Below are positions 17,515 to 25,488 of a DNA stretch of 64,000 nt, piece after piece (the stretch's first letter is position 1; every line of letters begins with the position of its first letter). The notes beneath the pieces are model-generated. The model saw only the letters and a list, made by a program, of their open reading frames with translations, did no database searches and had not been told where the DNA came from. This DNA is from Paeniglutamicibacter cryotolerans. GTDB taxonomy: Bacteria; Actinomycetota; Actinomycetes; Actinomycetales; Micrococcaceae. Position numbers and translations under genes: made by a program. Location: positions 930,001-994,000 of the forward strand of contig NZ_JACHVS010000001.1 of NCBI RefSeq assembly GCF_014190875.1, in the 5' to 3' direction.

Positions 17515-17558
17515 CCCAGAGCAGTACGGTGCCTACTATCCGTAGGCACTCTGCTGGG
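17515..17558 (+). terminator. Strong hairpin after the acidic-protein gene
   Basis: The inner stem GTGCCTAC (17529-17536) pairs with GTAGGCAC (17542-17549) over a 5-base loop, and outer arms CAGAGCAG-type/CTGCTGGG extend it. There is no T-run, so termination would be intrinsic but weak or Rho-assisted. Confidence 0.5.
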
Positions 17559-17585
17559 CCGCGTCTCGGTCCCCTCAAACCCCTA

Positions 17586-18845
17586 GTACTGTGTCGTAGC
17601 TAATAATCTGAGAATATGGTGTCAAGCTTGGTTGGGCGGGTTTCCCCCTAACACCCGCAGGGAATCGGGTCAGATCATGGGCAGAACCAAGTCGCGTCCG
17701 GTGGAGCTCAGCGCCGTGGACCGGGGACACTCTCACGCGCATCGTACGCACGGGATCCGCACCGGCGCAGCAGGTACGCCGAGCACGCCTCCTGCTCGAA
17801 CTCGATGAAAACCATCCAGACTGGGAAGGTCCCTCCCCGACTCAAGACGTGATCGCCGAACGCGCCGGAGTCTGCGTGGACACCGTCGTGAAGGTCTCCA
17901 AGGCCTACGCGGACCGCGGTGGCGACGCCCTGGATACGGTCACCCGCAAGAAGCGCCTAACCCCGCCGGTGGAAGCAAAAATCACCGGAGATGTCGAGGT
18001 CCGGCTGATCGCACTGGCCTGCACCAAGCCGCCCGAGGGGTATGAGCGGTGGAGCCTACGCCTTCTGGAAAAGCACGTCCTACTCACCGAGGGAATCCCT
18101 GCGCTGGATCACTCGAGCATCGGTCGGGTTTTAAAAAAAACGAAACTTCAGCCTCACCTAAAGGAATATTGGGCGATCCCGCCCACGGCGAACGGGGAAT
18201 TCGTGGCCCGCCTGCAGGACGTTTTGGAGGTTTACGCACTCCCGTATGACCCGGAGGTCCCGGTGGTCGCCATGGATGAAAAACCATACCAACTTTTGGA
18301 TTACACCCGGCCCGGCATCGAGGCGAAGCCCGGGCGCACCCGCAAGGAAGACTATGAGTACTCCCGCAAGGGAGTATGTTCGATCTTCGTGTGGGGTGAA
18401 CCGCTGGCCGGCAAGCGCCGGGTGATCGCCCGGCCGCGGCGCACCCGCGTGGAATGGGCCCACGAACTCCAGAAGTTGCTCACTGTTGATTATCCCGAAG
18501 CCAGGAAGGTCATCCTGGTGATGGATAACTCAACACCCATACACTCGGTTCCCTCTATGAGGCGTTTGCCCCGGCCGAGGCCCGGGAGTTGGCCGCTCGC
18601 CTGGAAATCCACTACACGCCCAAGCACGGTTCGTGGCTCAATATTGCCGAGATTGAACTCTCTGCGCTCTCGCGCCAATGCCTCTCCCGGCGCATCCCCG
18701 ACATCGAGGCACTCAACCTTCAACTGGGCCACTGGCAAGACGCCACCAACGCCGAGGAGCGGACCGTGAACTGGCAGTTCACTACTGATGACACTCGGAT
18801 CAAGCTTCGTCATCTATACACAGAATATTAGACGTGACAAAGTAC
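17586..18845 (+). mobile_element. IS630-family insertion sequence (1260 bp)
   Basis: The ends are GTACTGTGTCGTAGCTAATA (left) and, on the other strand, GTACTTTGTCACGTCTAATA (right), imperfect terminal repeats of about 26 bases. A TA duplication flanks the element (17584-17585 and 18846-18847), as expected for IS630/Tc1-like transposition. It carries one transposase gene with two frameshifts. The target TA lies inside the terminal CTAG of the neighbouring IS982, so IS630 arrived second. Confidence 0.85.
17677..18831 (+). pseudogene. IS630 transposase with two frameshifts
   Basis: It starts [16 protein letters not shown], shifts near 17720-17731 to [20 protein letters not shown], continues through VAMDEKPY and VILVMDN, shifts again near 18528-18535, and finishes with [40 protein letters not shown]-type end. 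The DDE triad (Asp in AMDEK, Asp in VMDN, Glu in NIAEIE) is present across the frames. Either the copy is dead or it needs ribosomal frameshifting; the second site lacks a clear slippery sequence, so decay is more likely. Confidence 0.8.
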
Positions 18846-19863
18846 TAGATGATTGATTCTAAGGGGTGACGGCGCGGGCAAGGGTGTCCAGACTCGAGGT
18901 GTAAACACCCAACACTCGAACCTGGAGAGTTCCGATGGATCCCGACCTGGACACCCTTGCAACAGCACTGTACGCCTGCGCAGACGACTTTTTGAAGGCC
19001 AATCCGCACCTGGTTCCGTGGCGTCCGGCCATCGGTTTCCACCCAGGATCAGTGACGCTGAACTGGTCACCATCGCCGTGCTCCAGGCCCTGCTCGGTTT
19101 CACCTCCGAACGCCGCTGGCTCCGACAAACCGATGCCGACCTGCGCCGATGGTTCCAGAATCTGCCCCAGCAACCCGGATACAACAAGCGGTTGCGCAAG
19201 CTCGGCGGGACCCTGCAGGCTCTCAACGAACACCTGGCGCGCACCACCGGGCTCTGGTCCGATGAGATCTGGCTCGCCGATTCAACCCCGGTCGAATGCG
19301 GGCACTCCCGCGAAACCGCCCACCGTTCCGAGCTGGTCGGCTGGGCCGAATACGGGTAATGCGCCTCGCATTCTCGCTGGTTCTGGGGCCCGCGCCTGCA
19401 TCTGCTCTGCACCCCGGCCGGACTGCCGGTCAGCTACGCGCTGACCGGCGCGAAGGCCGATGAACGCCAGGCGCTGCTCGGCATCCTGGAAAACCTCCCC
19501 ACCCCGGTCGGGCCGGAACAGTTCATCATCGCGGATAAGAACTACTACGGCCGGGCCTTCGAACGTGATCTCACCGAGGCCGGTATCACCCTGATCCGGC
19601 CCACCCGCCAGGGCGAGAAAACCCGCCCCGGCAAGCGGCTGCTCAAGCCGTTAACTCAGGTCATCGAGTCAATCAACCAGACGTTCAAGGGCCAGTTGGA
19701 CCTGGAGGCCCACGTCGGACGGAGTATCGCCCGGGTGACCGTGAGGGTCCTGCAACGCATCCTCGCGCTGACCACGGCGATCTGGCACAACCAGCACTGC
19801 GGCGTCCATCCACTGCGATCGTTGACCGCCTATGACCATGAGCCCTTGGAATCAATCATCTAG
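18846..19863 (+). mobile_element. IS982-family insertion sequence (about 1.02 kb)
   Basis: The left end TAGATGATTGATTCTAAGG matches the inverted right end (CTAGATGATTGATTCCAAGG read outward from 19863). The C of the left CTAG is now at 17583, separated by the inserted IS630. It encodes an IS982-type DDE transposase, broken by mutation. No convincing target duplication is visible. The right end cuts a DUF1016-like nuclease gene. Confidence 0.82.
18935..19863 (+). pseudogene. IS982 transposase, frameshift plus nonsense
   Basis: The start MDPDLDTLATALYACADDFL is typical of IS982. Near 19035 the frame shifts to FPPRISDAELVTIAVLQALL, and an in-frame TAA at about 19357-19359 replaces the Tyr codon of WAEYGY. 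The remaining frame runs to LTAYDHEPLESII with its TAG inside the terminal repeat. DDE residues are seen in LADSTPVECG, IIADKNYYGR and the FKGQLDLE segment. It cannot be expressed as a full protein. Confidence 0.82.
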
Positions 19864-19950
19864 ATGCTCTGGCTTGAATTTGCCGGCCTTCAGCTCCACC
19901 ACCACGTACCGGTCCGAGGGCACGCGACACAGCAGGAGGTCGAGGTAATT
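19864..19950 (-). pseudogene. Fragment of a DUF1016/YhcG-type PD-(D/E)XK nuclease gene
   Basis: Twenty-nine minus-strand codons read NYLDLLLCRVP then SDRYVVVELKAGKFKPEH, where the frame runs into the IS982 end. LDLLLx..RYVVVELKxGxFKPE is the catalytic core of YhcG-like nucleases (the E-x-K of the PD-(D/E)XK fold). The N-terminal part is missing beyond 19950 and the C-terminal part was removed by IS982. Confidence 0.6.
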
Positions 19951-19973
19951 CCGAGCTCGGAATTTTATCGATC

Positions 19974-20003
19974 TTGTCTTGTTCCATTCCACCCTGCCAT
20001 AAT
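19974..20003 (+). promoter_or_regulatory. Promoter of leaderless transcript (TTGTCT-N18-CATAAT)
   Basis: The -35 TTGTCT lies at 19974-19979 and the -10 CATAAT at 19998-20003, six bases before the ATG at 20010. There is no Shine-Dalgarno. This geometry indicates transcription starting at or next to the start codon. Confidence 0.6.
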
Positions 20004-20009
20004 GCGGGC

Positions 20010-20363
20010 ATGGAGGACATCACCATTTGCTGGATAGGGGAAACACCGACCGATTCATGGGGCCAGCTTGCGGCCTTTACCAAGGACGGGAGCATTGTCG
20101 GCCAGGCGACATACAAGCGTTGGGAGCAGAAACCCGAGCTAACGTATCTCAGTGGCTTCTTCGTTGATAACGAGTACCGGAAGCATGGCATCGCAAGTGA
20201 CATGATGCATAAGATCTTCGAGCGTCTCGGCCGCAACCGCCCGTACATGGTGAATCTGTCCGGAAACCTGGATCGCCTCTTCATGGAAACCATCGCAGCA
20301 GAGGAAGACGCGCCCAAGCTTTTCGAGATGCTTGACGACCGCTCCTACAAGCCGATGAACTAA
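20010..20363 (+). CDS. GNAT-like acetyltransferase-fold protein
   Basis: The 117-residue protein shows a GNAT-like order: beta strands with GSIVGQATYKRW and LTYLSGFFVDNEYRKHGIASDMM, the latter resembling acetyl-CoA-binding motif A (V..YRxxGIAxxM). It is shorter than standard GNATs and lacks a clear last strand, so it may be a minimal domain. The ATG at 20010 is chosen because of the leaderless promoter; an upstream in-frame ATG at 19974 would place the -10 inside the gene. Confidence 0.65.
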   Translation: MEDITICWIGETPTDSWGQLAAFTKDGSIVGQATYKRWEQKPELTYLSGFFVDNEYRKHGIASDMMHKIFERLGRNRPYMVNLSGNLDRLFMETIAAEEDAPKLFEMLDDRSYKPMN

Positions 20364-20554
20364 CGTCATCCTTGGGGCCCTGTGACCGGCCCCTGGCCAA
20401 CGGGTACTACCGTCGTTGAGGGAACGACAACGTCTTCACTTGTCAAAGCTGGAGCATCGGTAACGCGCGGCCCCAACCTCATGGGCTGATGCCAGTGAGT
20501 GACCTGTCCCACGCTGCTGGAAAAGCACCACGGGCCATGCAGACCATGTGCCCG
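20364..20554. other. Intergenic region, nothing recognised
   Basis: GC-rich sequence between the GNAT-like gene and the antitoxin locus. It has a GGGCC-rich potential hairpin near 20373-20395 but no T-run and no gene. Confidence 0.4.
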
Positions 20555-20650
20555 TTAGCGGCACGCGCGCGCACGATGGTGGTCAGCGGGGAAACCGGTG
20601 TAGTCCCGGACCGGGTCCTGGGACCGCAGCGTGCTTGAAGCTCGGCTCAT
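20555..20650 (-). pseudogene. Truncated cistron coupled to the antitoxin gene (possible toxin start)
   Basis: An ATG overlaps the antitoxin stop (ATGA at 20647-20650), and 31 codons follow (MSRASSTLRSQD..YTGFPADHHRARACR) before a stop. In Xre/MbcA-RES modules a RES-toxin gene commonly sits exactly here. The peptide is too short to identify; a truncated RES toxin is a guess from position. Confidence 0.25.
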
Positions 20651-21210
20651 GCAGCTGCGTGCCAACCGGCGGCGTCGGTGGCGGCGAGCTTGCCCAGTTT
20701 GGCGATCCGGCCGCTGTCCCCCGAAGCCAGGACATCCAGTGCCGTGCTCTCCCCCAGCTGGGCCAGGCGTGCGGTGAGCCAATAGGTGACGGCCCAGCCA
20801 TCCACCCCAGTGCCCAGCAGGATGCTCAGCAGCTTCCGGAGCCCGGTCGCCACCGCGCCGTTGATGAACTGGAAGGCCGGGAAGAGCACGACCCCGTCCG
20901 CGGTCTTCACCCGCAGCAGGCGGTGGTTTTTGGCCCGCTCGCTCACGGCCTGGCGCGACACGTCGCCCAGCACCTTGCGCACCCGGTCCGTGGTGTAGAA
21001 AGCGCCGAGGCGGTCGTTGATCCGGTTGGCCGTCCCGACGGCATCGGCCATGGCGTTGACCGTGGCGCGCTCGGCCTCTCCGGAGAAGTCGGTGACCTCA
21101 TGGGAGGCAACCATCTGCTCGAGTCGGCGTCCCATGCCGTCCAGGACGCGCTCGCGCCAATTCTCGGCGGTCGACGTACCGTCCTGCGGGAGGTCGATGA
21201 GATCGCTCAT
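20647..21210 (-). CDS. Xre/MbcA/ParS-type (DUF2384) antitoxin-like protein
   Basis: The 187-residue protein has a central helix-turn-helix-like part (TTDRVRKVLGDVSRQAVSER..LLRVKTADGVVLFPAFQF) and a C-terminal toxin-binding half (ILLGTGVDGWAVTYWLTARL.. then ESTALDVLASGD), the pattern of MbcA/ParS/Xre antitoxins that partner RES toxins. AGAGGT precedes the ATG. No RES-domain gene follows, so the antitoxin appears orphaned, or its toxin was deleted. Confidence 0.7.
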   Translation of the reverse strand: MSDLIDLPQDGTSTAENWRERVLDGMGRRLEQMVASHEVTDFSGEAERATVNAMADAVGTANRINDRLGAFYTTDRVRKVLGDVSRQAVSERAKNHRLLRVKTADGVVLFPAFQFINGAVATGLRKLLSILLGTGVDGWAVTYWLTARLAQLGESTALDVLASGDSGRIAKLGKLAATDAAGWHAAA

Positions 21211-21797
21211 GGTGATTACCTCTTTTCTGTCCCCTCCACCTTTTCACCTTTGGTCAAGGCAAGTTCCAGCAACTCGAAGTAGGTCCACTGTGGTTCCCGC
21301 GGCCGGCACTGAACACCACTATCGCACCAGCGAAGGTGAATCAGGCATCAAGGAGAAGTGCCACCGGCTCACGCACGCTGATCGGACGGCTCAGATACCC
21401 AATAAGCGTTCGGTGCCGGGTAGATGAACCTGCGGTAGGCCGAGCGGGGACGCTTATCCGGTGGCCGCCGCAAAGACGTCGGCCATATGGCGGCGCAGTT
21501 CGGAACAGTTCTTCAGGTCTCCTGAATTCAGCTCCTTCGTTCGTATCCGGTACGGTCCACGCAACCATTCGACCGTGACGATCAGCACATTTCAAGACAA
21601 ACCACGCACCGTGACCTGCCTCGCGTTTTCGGCCAAACGGTAGCCCGCAAGCGCCAAAAGGCGCGATGCACACGATGGCCGGCCGCTGCATTGAGCGCCC
21701 GTCCAGCCAGTGCCATGGCTTTTAGCGATCTGCACATAGATGCGGGTCACGTTTTTCAGTCATACTTCACCGTTGCAAACACAAGGAGTAAACCCTC
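21211..21797. other. Long intergenic region upstream of permease
   Basis: Almost 590 bases without a supported gene. Small open frames (for example 21341-21691 minus) lack ribosome sites and family motifs. The last 80 bases hold the leader of the permease gene with AAGGAG directly before its ATG. Confidence 0.5.
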
Positions 21798-23249
21798 ATG
21801 ACTACAGATTTCAAGACCCAGGCTGGACCGGCGAACACGCTGGCCAAGACGCTGGGCAACCGCGATGCACTCGCATTGGGCTTCGGCGCCATGATCGGCT
21901 TCGGCTGGGTCGTTCTCACCGGCGATTGGCTGGCCAGTGCCGGAACCATGGGCGCGATTCTCGCGATGGTTACCGGCGGCATCATCATGGCCATCGTCGG
22001 TCTGACCTATGCAGAATTGACTGCATCCATGCCGATGGCAGGAGGCGAGCATAACTTTATTTTGCGCGCCCTTGGTCCACGCCCGTCCTTCATCGGCTCG
22101 TGGGCAATCACCGGTGGCTATGTAACGATTGTGGCCTTTGAGGCAGTGGCATTCCCCCGGACCGTCGAATACATCCTGCCCGGGCTGAGCCAGATCCCGC
22201 TGTGGACCATTGCCGGGTTCCAAGTCCACCTCACTTGGGCCCTGGTTGGCGTGGCCGCAGGCGCATTGATCACCTTCATCAACATCCGCGGCGTCAAGCA
22301 GGCCGGAATAGTACAGACCTTTACGGTGCTGTTCCTGCTGGTTATCGGCGCACTGCTCATCTTTGGTTCGGTCATCGGCGGCGACGTGCAGAACATGGAG
22401 CCGCTGTTCACCAACGGCGTTAGCGGCTACTTCACAGTACTGATGGTCGTTCCGTTCCTCTTCATCGGCTTCGACGTGATTCCGCAGTCTGCCGAAGAGG
22501 TCAACATCCCGGCCCGCCAGGTCGGCAAGCTCGTGGTGTTGGCTGTCGTGCTAGCCACCATTTGGTACATCATGGTCGTGCTGACCACTGCTTCCTCGAT
22601 GCCGGCATCCGAACTGGTCAAGACGGACATCGCCACGGCCGATGCCATGGGCGCGCTGTTCGGCTCTGCGTTGATGGCCAAGATCCTGATCGCCGGCGGC
22701 ATCGCAGGCATCTTGACCTCGTGGAACTCGCTGCTGCTGGGCGCATCCCGCCTGGTCTACTCGCTGGCCCGCAGCGGCATGCTCCCGGCATGGTTCGGAG
22801 CACTTCACCCGAAATTCCGCACCCCGCACAACGCCCTGCTGTTCATCGGCGGCCTCTCCATGCTGGCCCCGTTCTTCGGCGTCAAGATGCTCGGCTGGCT
22901 GGTCGACGGTGGCGCACCGAGCATCATCATGGCCTACTTCCTGGTGGCCGTGACCTTCCTGGTGCTGCGCAAGCGCGAACCGGCAATGGATCGCCCGCTA
23001 CGCGTCGGCGGCAAGGGCAAGGGGGGCATCGCGATCGGCATCGCCGCAGTGGTGCTGACCTTGGCCCTGTTCAGCCTGTACATGCCGGGCATGCCGGCTT
23101 CACTGAGCTGGCAGCCCTGGCTGATTTTCGCCGTTTGGTGGGGCCTGGGTGCGCTGTTCTTCTTCAAGGTCCCCGCCGGCATCAAGCCCGGAGTGGACGC
23201 CGAACACCAGGTCCTTGAAATCGTGAAGGCCCGCAAGGCCAAGAAGTAA
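21798..23249 (+). CDS. APC-superfamily amino-acid permease
   Basis: This 483-residue integral membrane protein has about 12 predicted helices. Helix 1 carries the APC unwound motif (ALGFGAMIGFGWVVLTGDWL) and TM6-8 include FLFIGFDVIPQSAEEVNIP, seen in amino-acid/polyamine transporters. AAGGAG precedes the ATG by eight bases. It stands alone, flanked by non-coding DNA on both sides, so its substrate cannot be inferred from context. Confidence 0.88.
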   Translation: MTTDFKTQAGPANTLAKTLGNRDALALGFGAMIGFGWVVLTGDWLASAGTMGAILAMVTGGIIMAIVGLTYAELTASMPMAGGEHNFILRALGPRPSFIGSWAITGGYVTIVAFEAVAFPRTVEYILPGLSQIPLWTIAGFQVHLTWALVGVAAGALITFINIRGVKQAGIVQTFTVLFLLVIGALLIFGSVIGGDVQNMEPLFTNGVSGYFTVLMVVPFLFIGFDVIPQSAEEVNIPARQVGKLVVLAVVLATIWYIMVVLTTASSMPASELVKTDIATADAMGALFGSALMAKILIAGGIAGILTSWNSLLLGASRLVYSLARSGMLPAWFGALHPKFRTPHNALLFIGGLSMLAPFFGVKMLGWLVDGGAPSIIMAYFLVAVTFLVLRKREPAMDRPLRVGGKGKGGIAIGIAAVVLTLALFSLYMPGMPASLSWQPWLIFAVWWGLGALFFFKVPAGIKPGVDAEHQVLEIVKARKAKK

Positions 23250-24047
23250 CGCCCACCACAAGGGCGCTTTGCATCAAACGCCGCTGGCGAGTCCCGCATG
23301 GAGGATGTCCTCCGGTGGCGTTTAATGTTGGCCCACATGGCCGGATGGGCCCTTGTTTCCATGGACATGAGCGTCGCGGCGAACACGGCAAACAGTTGGT
23401 CGGCCTCTTTCGCGGCGCTCACCATGGGAATGCCTATCTTCAACGTGTCGCCAGCGGAACCCCGCTGGCTCCCAGCACCCCGTTTTCCTTCTTCTGTTCG
23501 ATGATGCCATCCGCCCCGACCCACGGGGCCTCGTCGGGACGGATGGCATCGAGCCCGAAGAACAAGGGGTGGCCCGTGACGGCATCGGCGGCCGATGCTC
23601 CCGCGGCAAGCTCCCGCAGCGAGTGACTCAGCCCTGCATCCCACTATCTGTTGCAGCTCAGAGGCCTACGGACCGGCGTTTGGGGTATCGCGGTGGATTA
23701 TCGGTCCGGTAGAACCGTTGGCGGCAGTTGAAAGCCGCAGGTTGGACGCGGCGAACCGGCACGAACTACCGTGACAATGGCGTCCTCGTGTGGGGCTACG
23801 CCCCTGGCCGGGCAAGCCAATAAGGACTGAACCGTCTCCTCCCTGGTGGTAAATGCGCCGATAGCGATAGGGCGTTCAGCAACATCGCCGGGGATCGCAT
23901 CGGCGTCGTTATCGGCACTTTTTGATTGGCTTGATCCTTTTGCCGGCCCCGCTGCAAAATGAGCATCGAAGAGGTCGCGAGAGGTATCGGAGGCTCTCCA
24001 ATACCAGTGCTCCAGATAAGTCGGCCTGGGCGTGCATGGGTCCCGCC
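23250..24047. other. About 800 bases of degraded DNA, possible broken minus-strand gene
   Basis: A weak hairpin (CGCCC 23250-23254 / GGGCG 23262-23266, then CTTT) follows the permease stop. On the minus strand two open segments join by a frameshift near 23455: one with HPLFFGLDAIRPDEAPWVGA, the other with DTLKIGIPMVSAAKEADQLF. The codon use looks coding, but I do not recognise the family and there is no clear start, so I treat it as a decayed gene. A GGAGGATGTCCTCC palindrome lies at 23300-23313. Confidence 0.4.
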
Positions 24048-24689
24048 CTATAGGTCCGATACCAGATCGATCCGCCGGCTCAGCACGTCCCTGACCAGCG
24101 TCGAGATGCTTTCCGCGTTGGTCTTGGACTTGATCCGGGCCCGGTGCACATCGATCGTCTTCACGCTGGTACCCAGTTGCCGGGCGATGTTCTGACTCGG
24201 CAGCCCGTCGATGACCAGCAGCAGGATCTCGCGTTCACGTGGGGTCAGCGTGCGCAGCCGCTCGAGCACCTGTTTCCGCTCGGCGCATTCGGCGAAACGC
24301 ACCTCGGCCAGTTCCAGCGTCTCCTGCACGGCATCGAGCATCTGCTGCGGATCGTAGGGCTTCTCGAAGAAGTTGACCGCTCCCTGCTGCAACGCGCGCA
24401 CCGACATGCGGACATCGCCGTGCGCCGAGACGAAGATGATCGGGATCGGCGCACCGATCTGGTTCAAGGTCTCCTGCAGCGCGAACCCGCCGGTCCGGGG
24501 CATCCGCACATCCAGCACCAAACAGGAGGCCCGCTCCTTGTCGTATCCATCGAGGAACGAAGCCACGTCGTTGTAGCTCTTGGAGGCGATGTCCACGGAG
24601 TCCAGAAGCCACGCGAGTGATGTGCATAGCTCATCGTCGTCATCGACGATGTACACGATCGGTTCGGCGGACTTCGTTGTGTTAGTCAT
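24048..24689 (-). CDS. FixJ/NarL-like response regulator
   Basis: The protein of about 213 residues has an N-terminal receiver domain (IVYIVDDDDELCTSL acidic pocket, phosphoacceptor Asp in CLVLDVRMP, Lys in FEKPYD) and a C-terminal LuxR helix-turn-helix (LTPREREILLLVIDGLPSQN.. then KTIDVHRARIKSK). It is the FixJ type. An earlier ATG at 24716 is possible, but GGAG nine bases before 24689 favours this start. No histidine kinase is nearby, so it is an orphan regulator; the divergent flavin reductase-amidase-MFS genes are candidate targets. Confidence 0.88.
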   Translation of the reverse strand: MTNTTKSAEPIVYIVDDDDELCTSLAWLLDSVDIASKSYNDVASFLDGYDKERASCLVLDVRMPRTGGFALQETLNQIGAPIPIIFVSAHGDVRMSVRALQQGAVNFFEKPYDPQQMLDAVQETLELAEVRFAECAERKQVLERLRTLTPREREILLLVIDGLPSQNIARQLGTSVKTIDVHRARIKSKTNAESISTLVRDVLSRRIDLVSDL

Positions 24690-24741
24690 GCTCTCCATCT
24701 CCAACTGCTTCGACATGGAACCCTAGGCCATTCCATGACCG

Positions 24742-24820
24742 TCCCGGAAGTAAGGGAACTACCTACGGGCATTGGGCCAGTCGCCCCGATTCCTAGGGCA
24801 ACTGGGGATATCCCGGAAGT
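24742..24820. promoter_or_regulatory. Direct repeat TCCCGGAAGT in divergent promoter region
   Basis: Two identical ten-base copies (24742-24751 and 24811-24820) lie 69 bases apart, with CCTAGG palindromes near 24722 and 24792, between the response regulator and flavin reductase genes. They are plausible binding sites for the FixJ-like protein. Confidence 0.35.
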
Positions 24821-24933
24821 GATTCAGTTCATAGATTACTAACCAAGCCCCCGGAATCCGGAATAAGACACCACGGGGCCCAAACCGACCATTCGCCATC
24901 CGACGGGCTGAAGCAGCCGAGCAGGAGAGCAAA

Positions 24934-25440
24934 ATGACACAGCTAACCCAAATCCAAATGGACTTTCGGACTGCGATGGCACACCTTCCGGCAGCCGTCA
25001 GCATCATCACCACCGACGGGCCGCACGGCCGGATGGGCATTACGGTCAGCGCCATCTGCTCGGTCACCGATTCCCCGCCCACCGTGCTGGTCTGCGTAAA
25101 CAAGAACAGCGCGGCCCACGATGTCTTCAAGAACAACGGCCGGGTAGGCATCAACGTGCTGGCCGGCGAGCAGGAGGACCTGGCCCGCCACTTCTCCGGC
25201 GCCACCCAGGTTCCCATGGAGCAGCGTTTCGCGTGGGACATCTGGGAAAAGGACACCGCCGTTCCGGTGCTCGCCGATGCCCACGTGAAGTGCATCGGCA
25301 CCATCGAGGCCATTACCGAACAGGGGTCGCACTCGGTGTTGTTCGTCCGCCTCGACCGGGTCGAGGTCAACAACGAGAACAACTCCCTGGTGTACTTCAA
25401 CCGCGCCTTCCACCCGGTGGGCCTACCGGTCGCCGTCTAA
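24934..25440 (+). CDS. Flavin reductase, HpaC-like
   Basis: The 168-residue protein belongs to the flavin reductase-like split-barrel family (FRTAMAHLPAAVSIITTDGP..GITVSAICSVTDSPPTVLVC..NGRVGINVLAG). It would supply reduced FMN/FAD to a monooxygenase. AGGAG precedes the ATG. No oxygenase is adjacent; an amidase follows 48 bases later, then an MFS transporter, suggesting uptake and degradation of an amide compound in which the oxygenase is encoded elsewhere. Confidence 0.85.
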   Translation: MTQLTQIQMDFRTAMAHLPAAVSIITTDGPHGRMGITVSAICSVTDSPPTVLVCVNKNSAAHDVFKNNGRVGINVLAGEQEDLARHFSGATQVPMEQRFAWDIWEKDTAVPVLADAHVKCIGTIEAITEQGSHSVLFVRLDRVEVNNENNSLVYFNRAFHPVGLPVAV

Positions 25441-25488
25441 CCCACGGCCCGCCGCCGCACACACCCAGTACGCTACTCGTCGACGCCT

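Noticed and set aside
20555-20650. Functional RES toxin
   Set aside because: Only 31 codons remain and none of the RES motif can be seen; kept only as a low-confidence truncated cistron.
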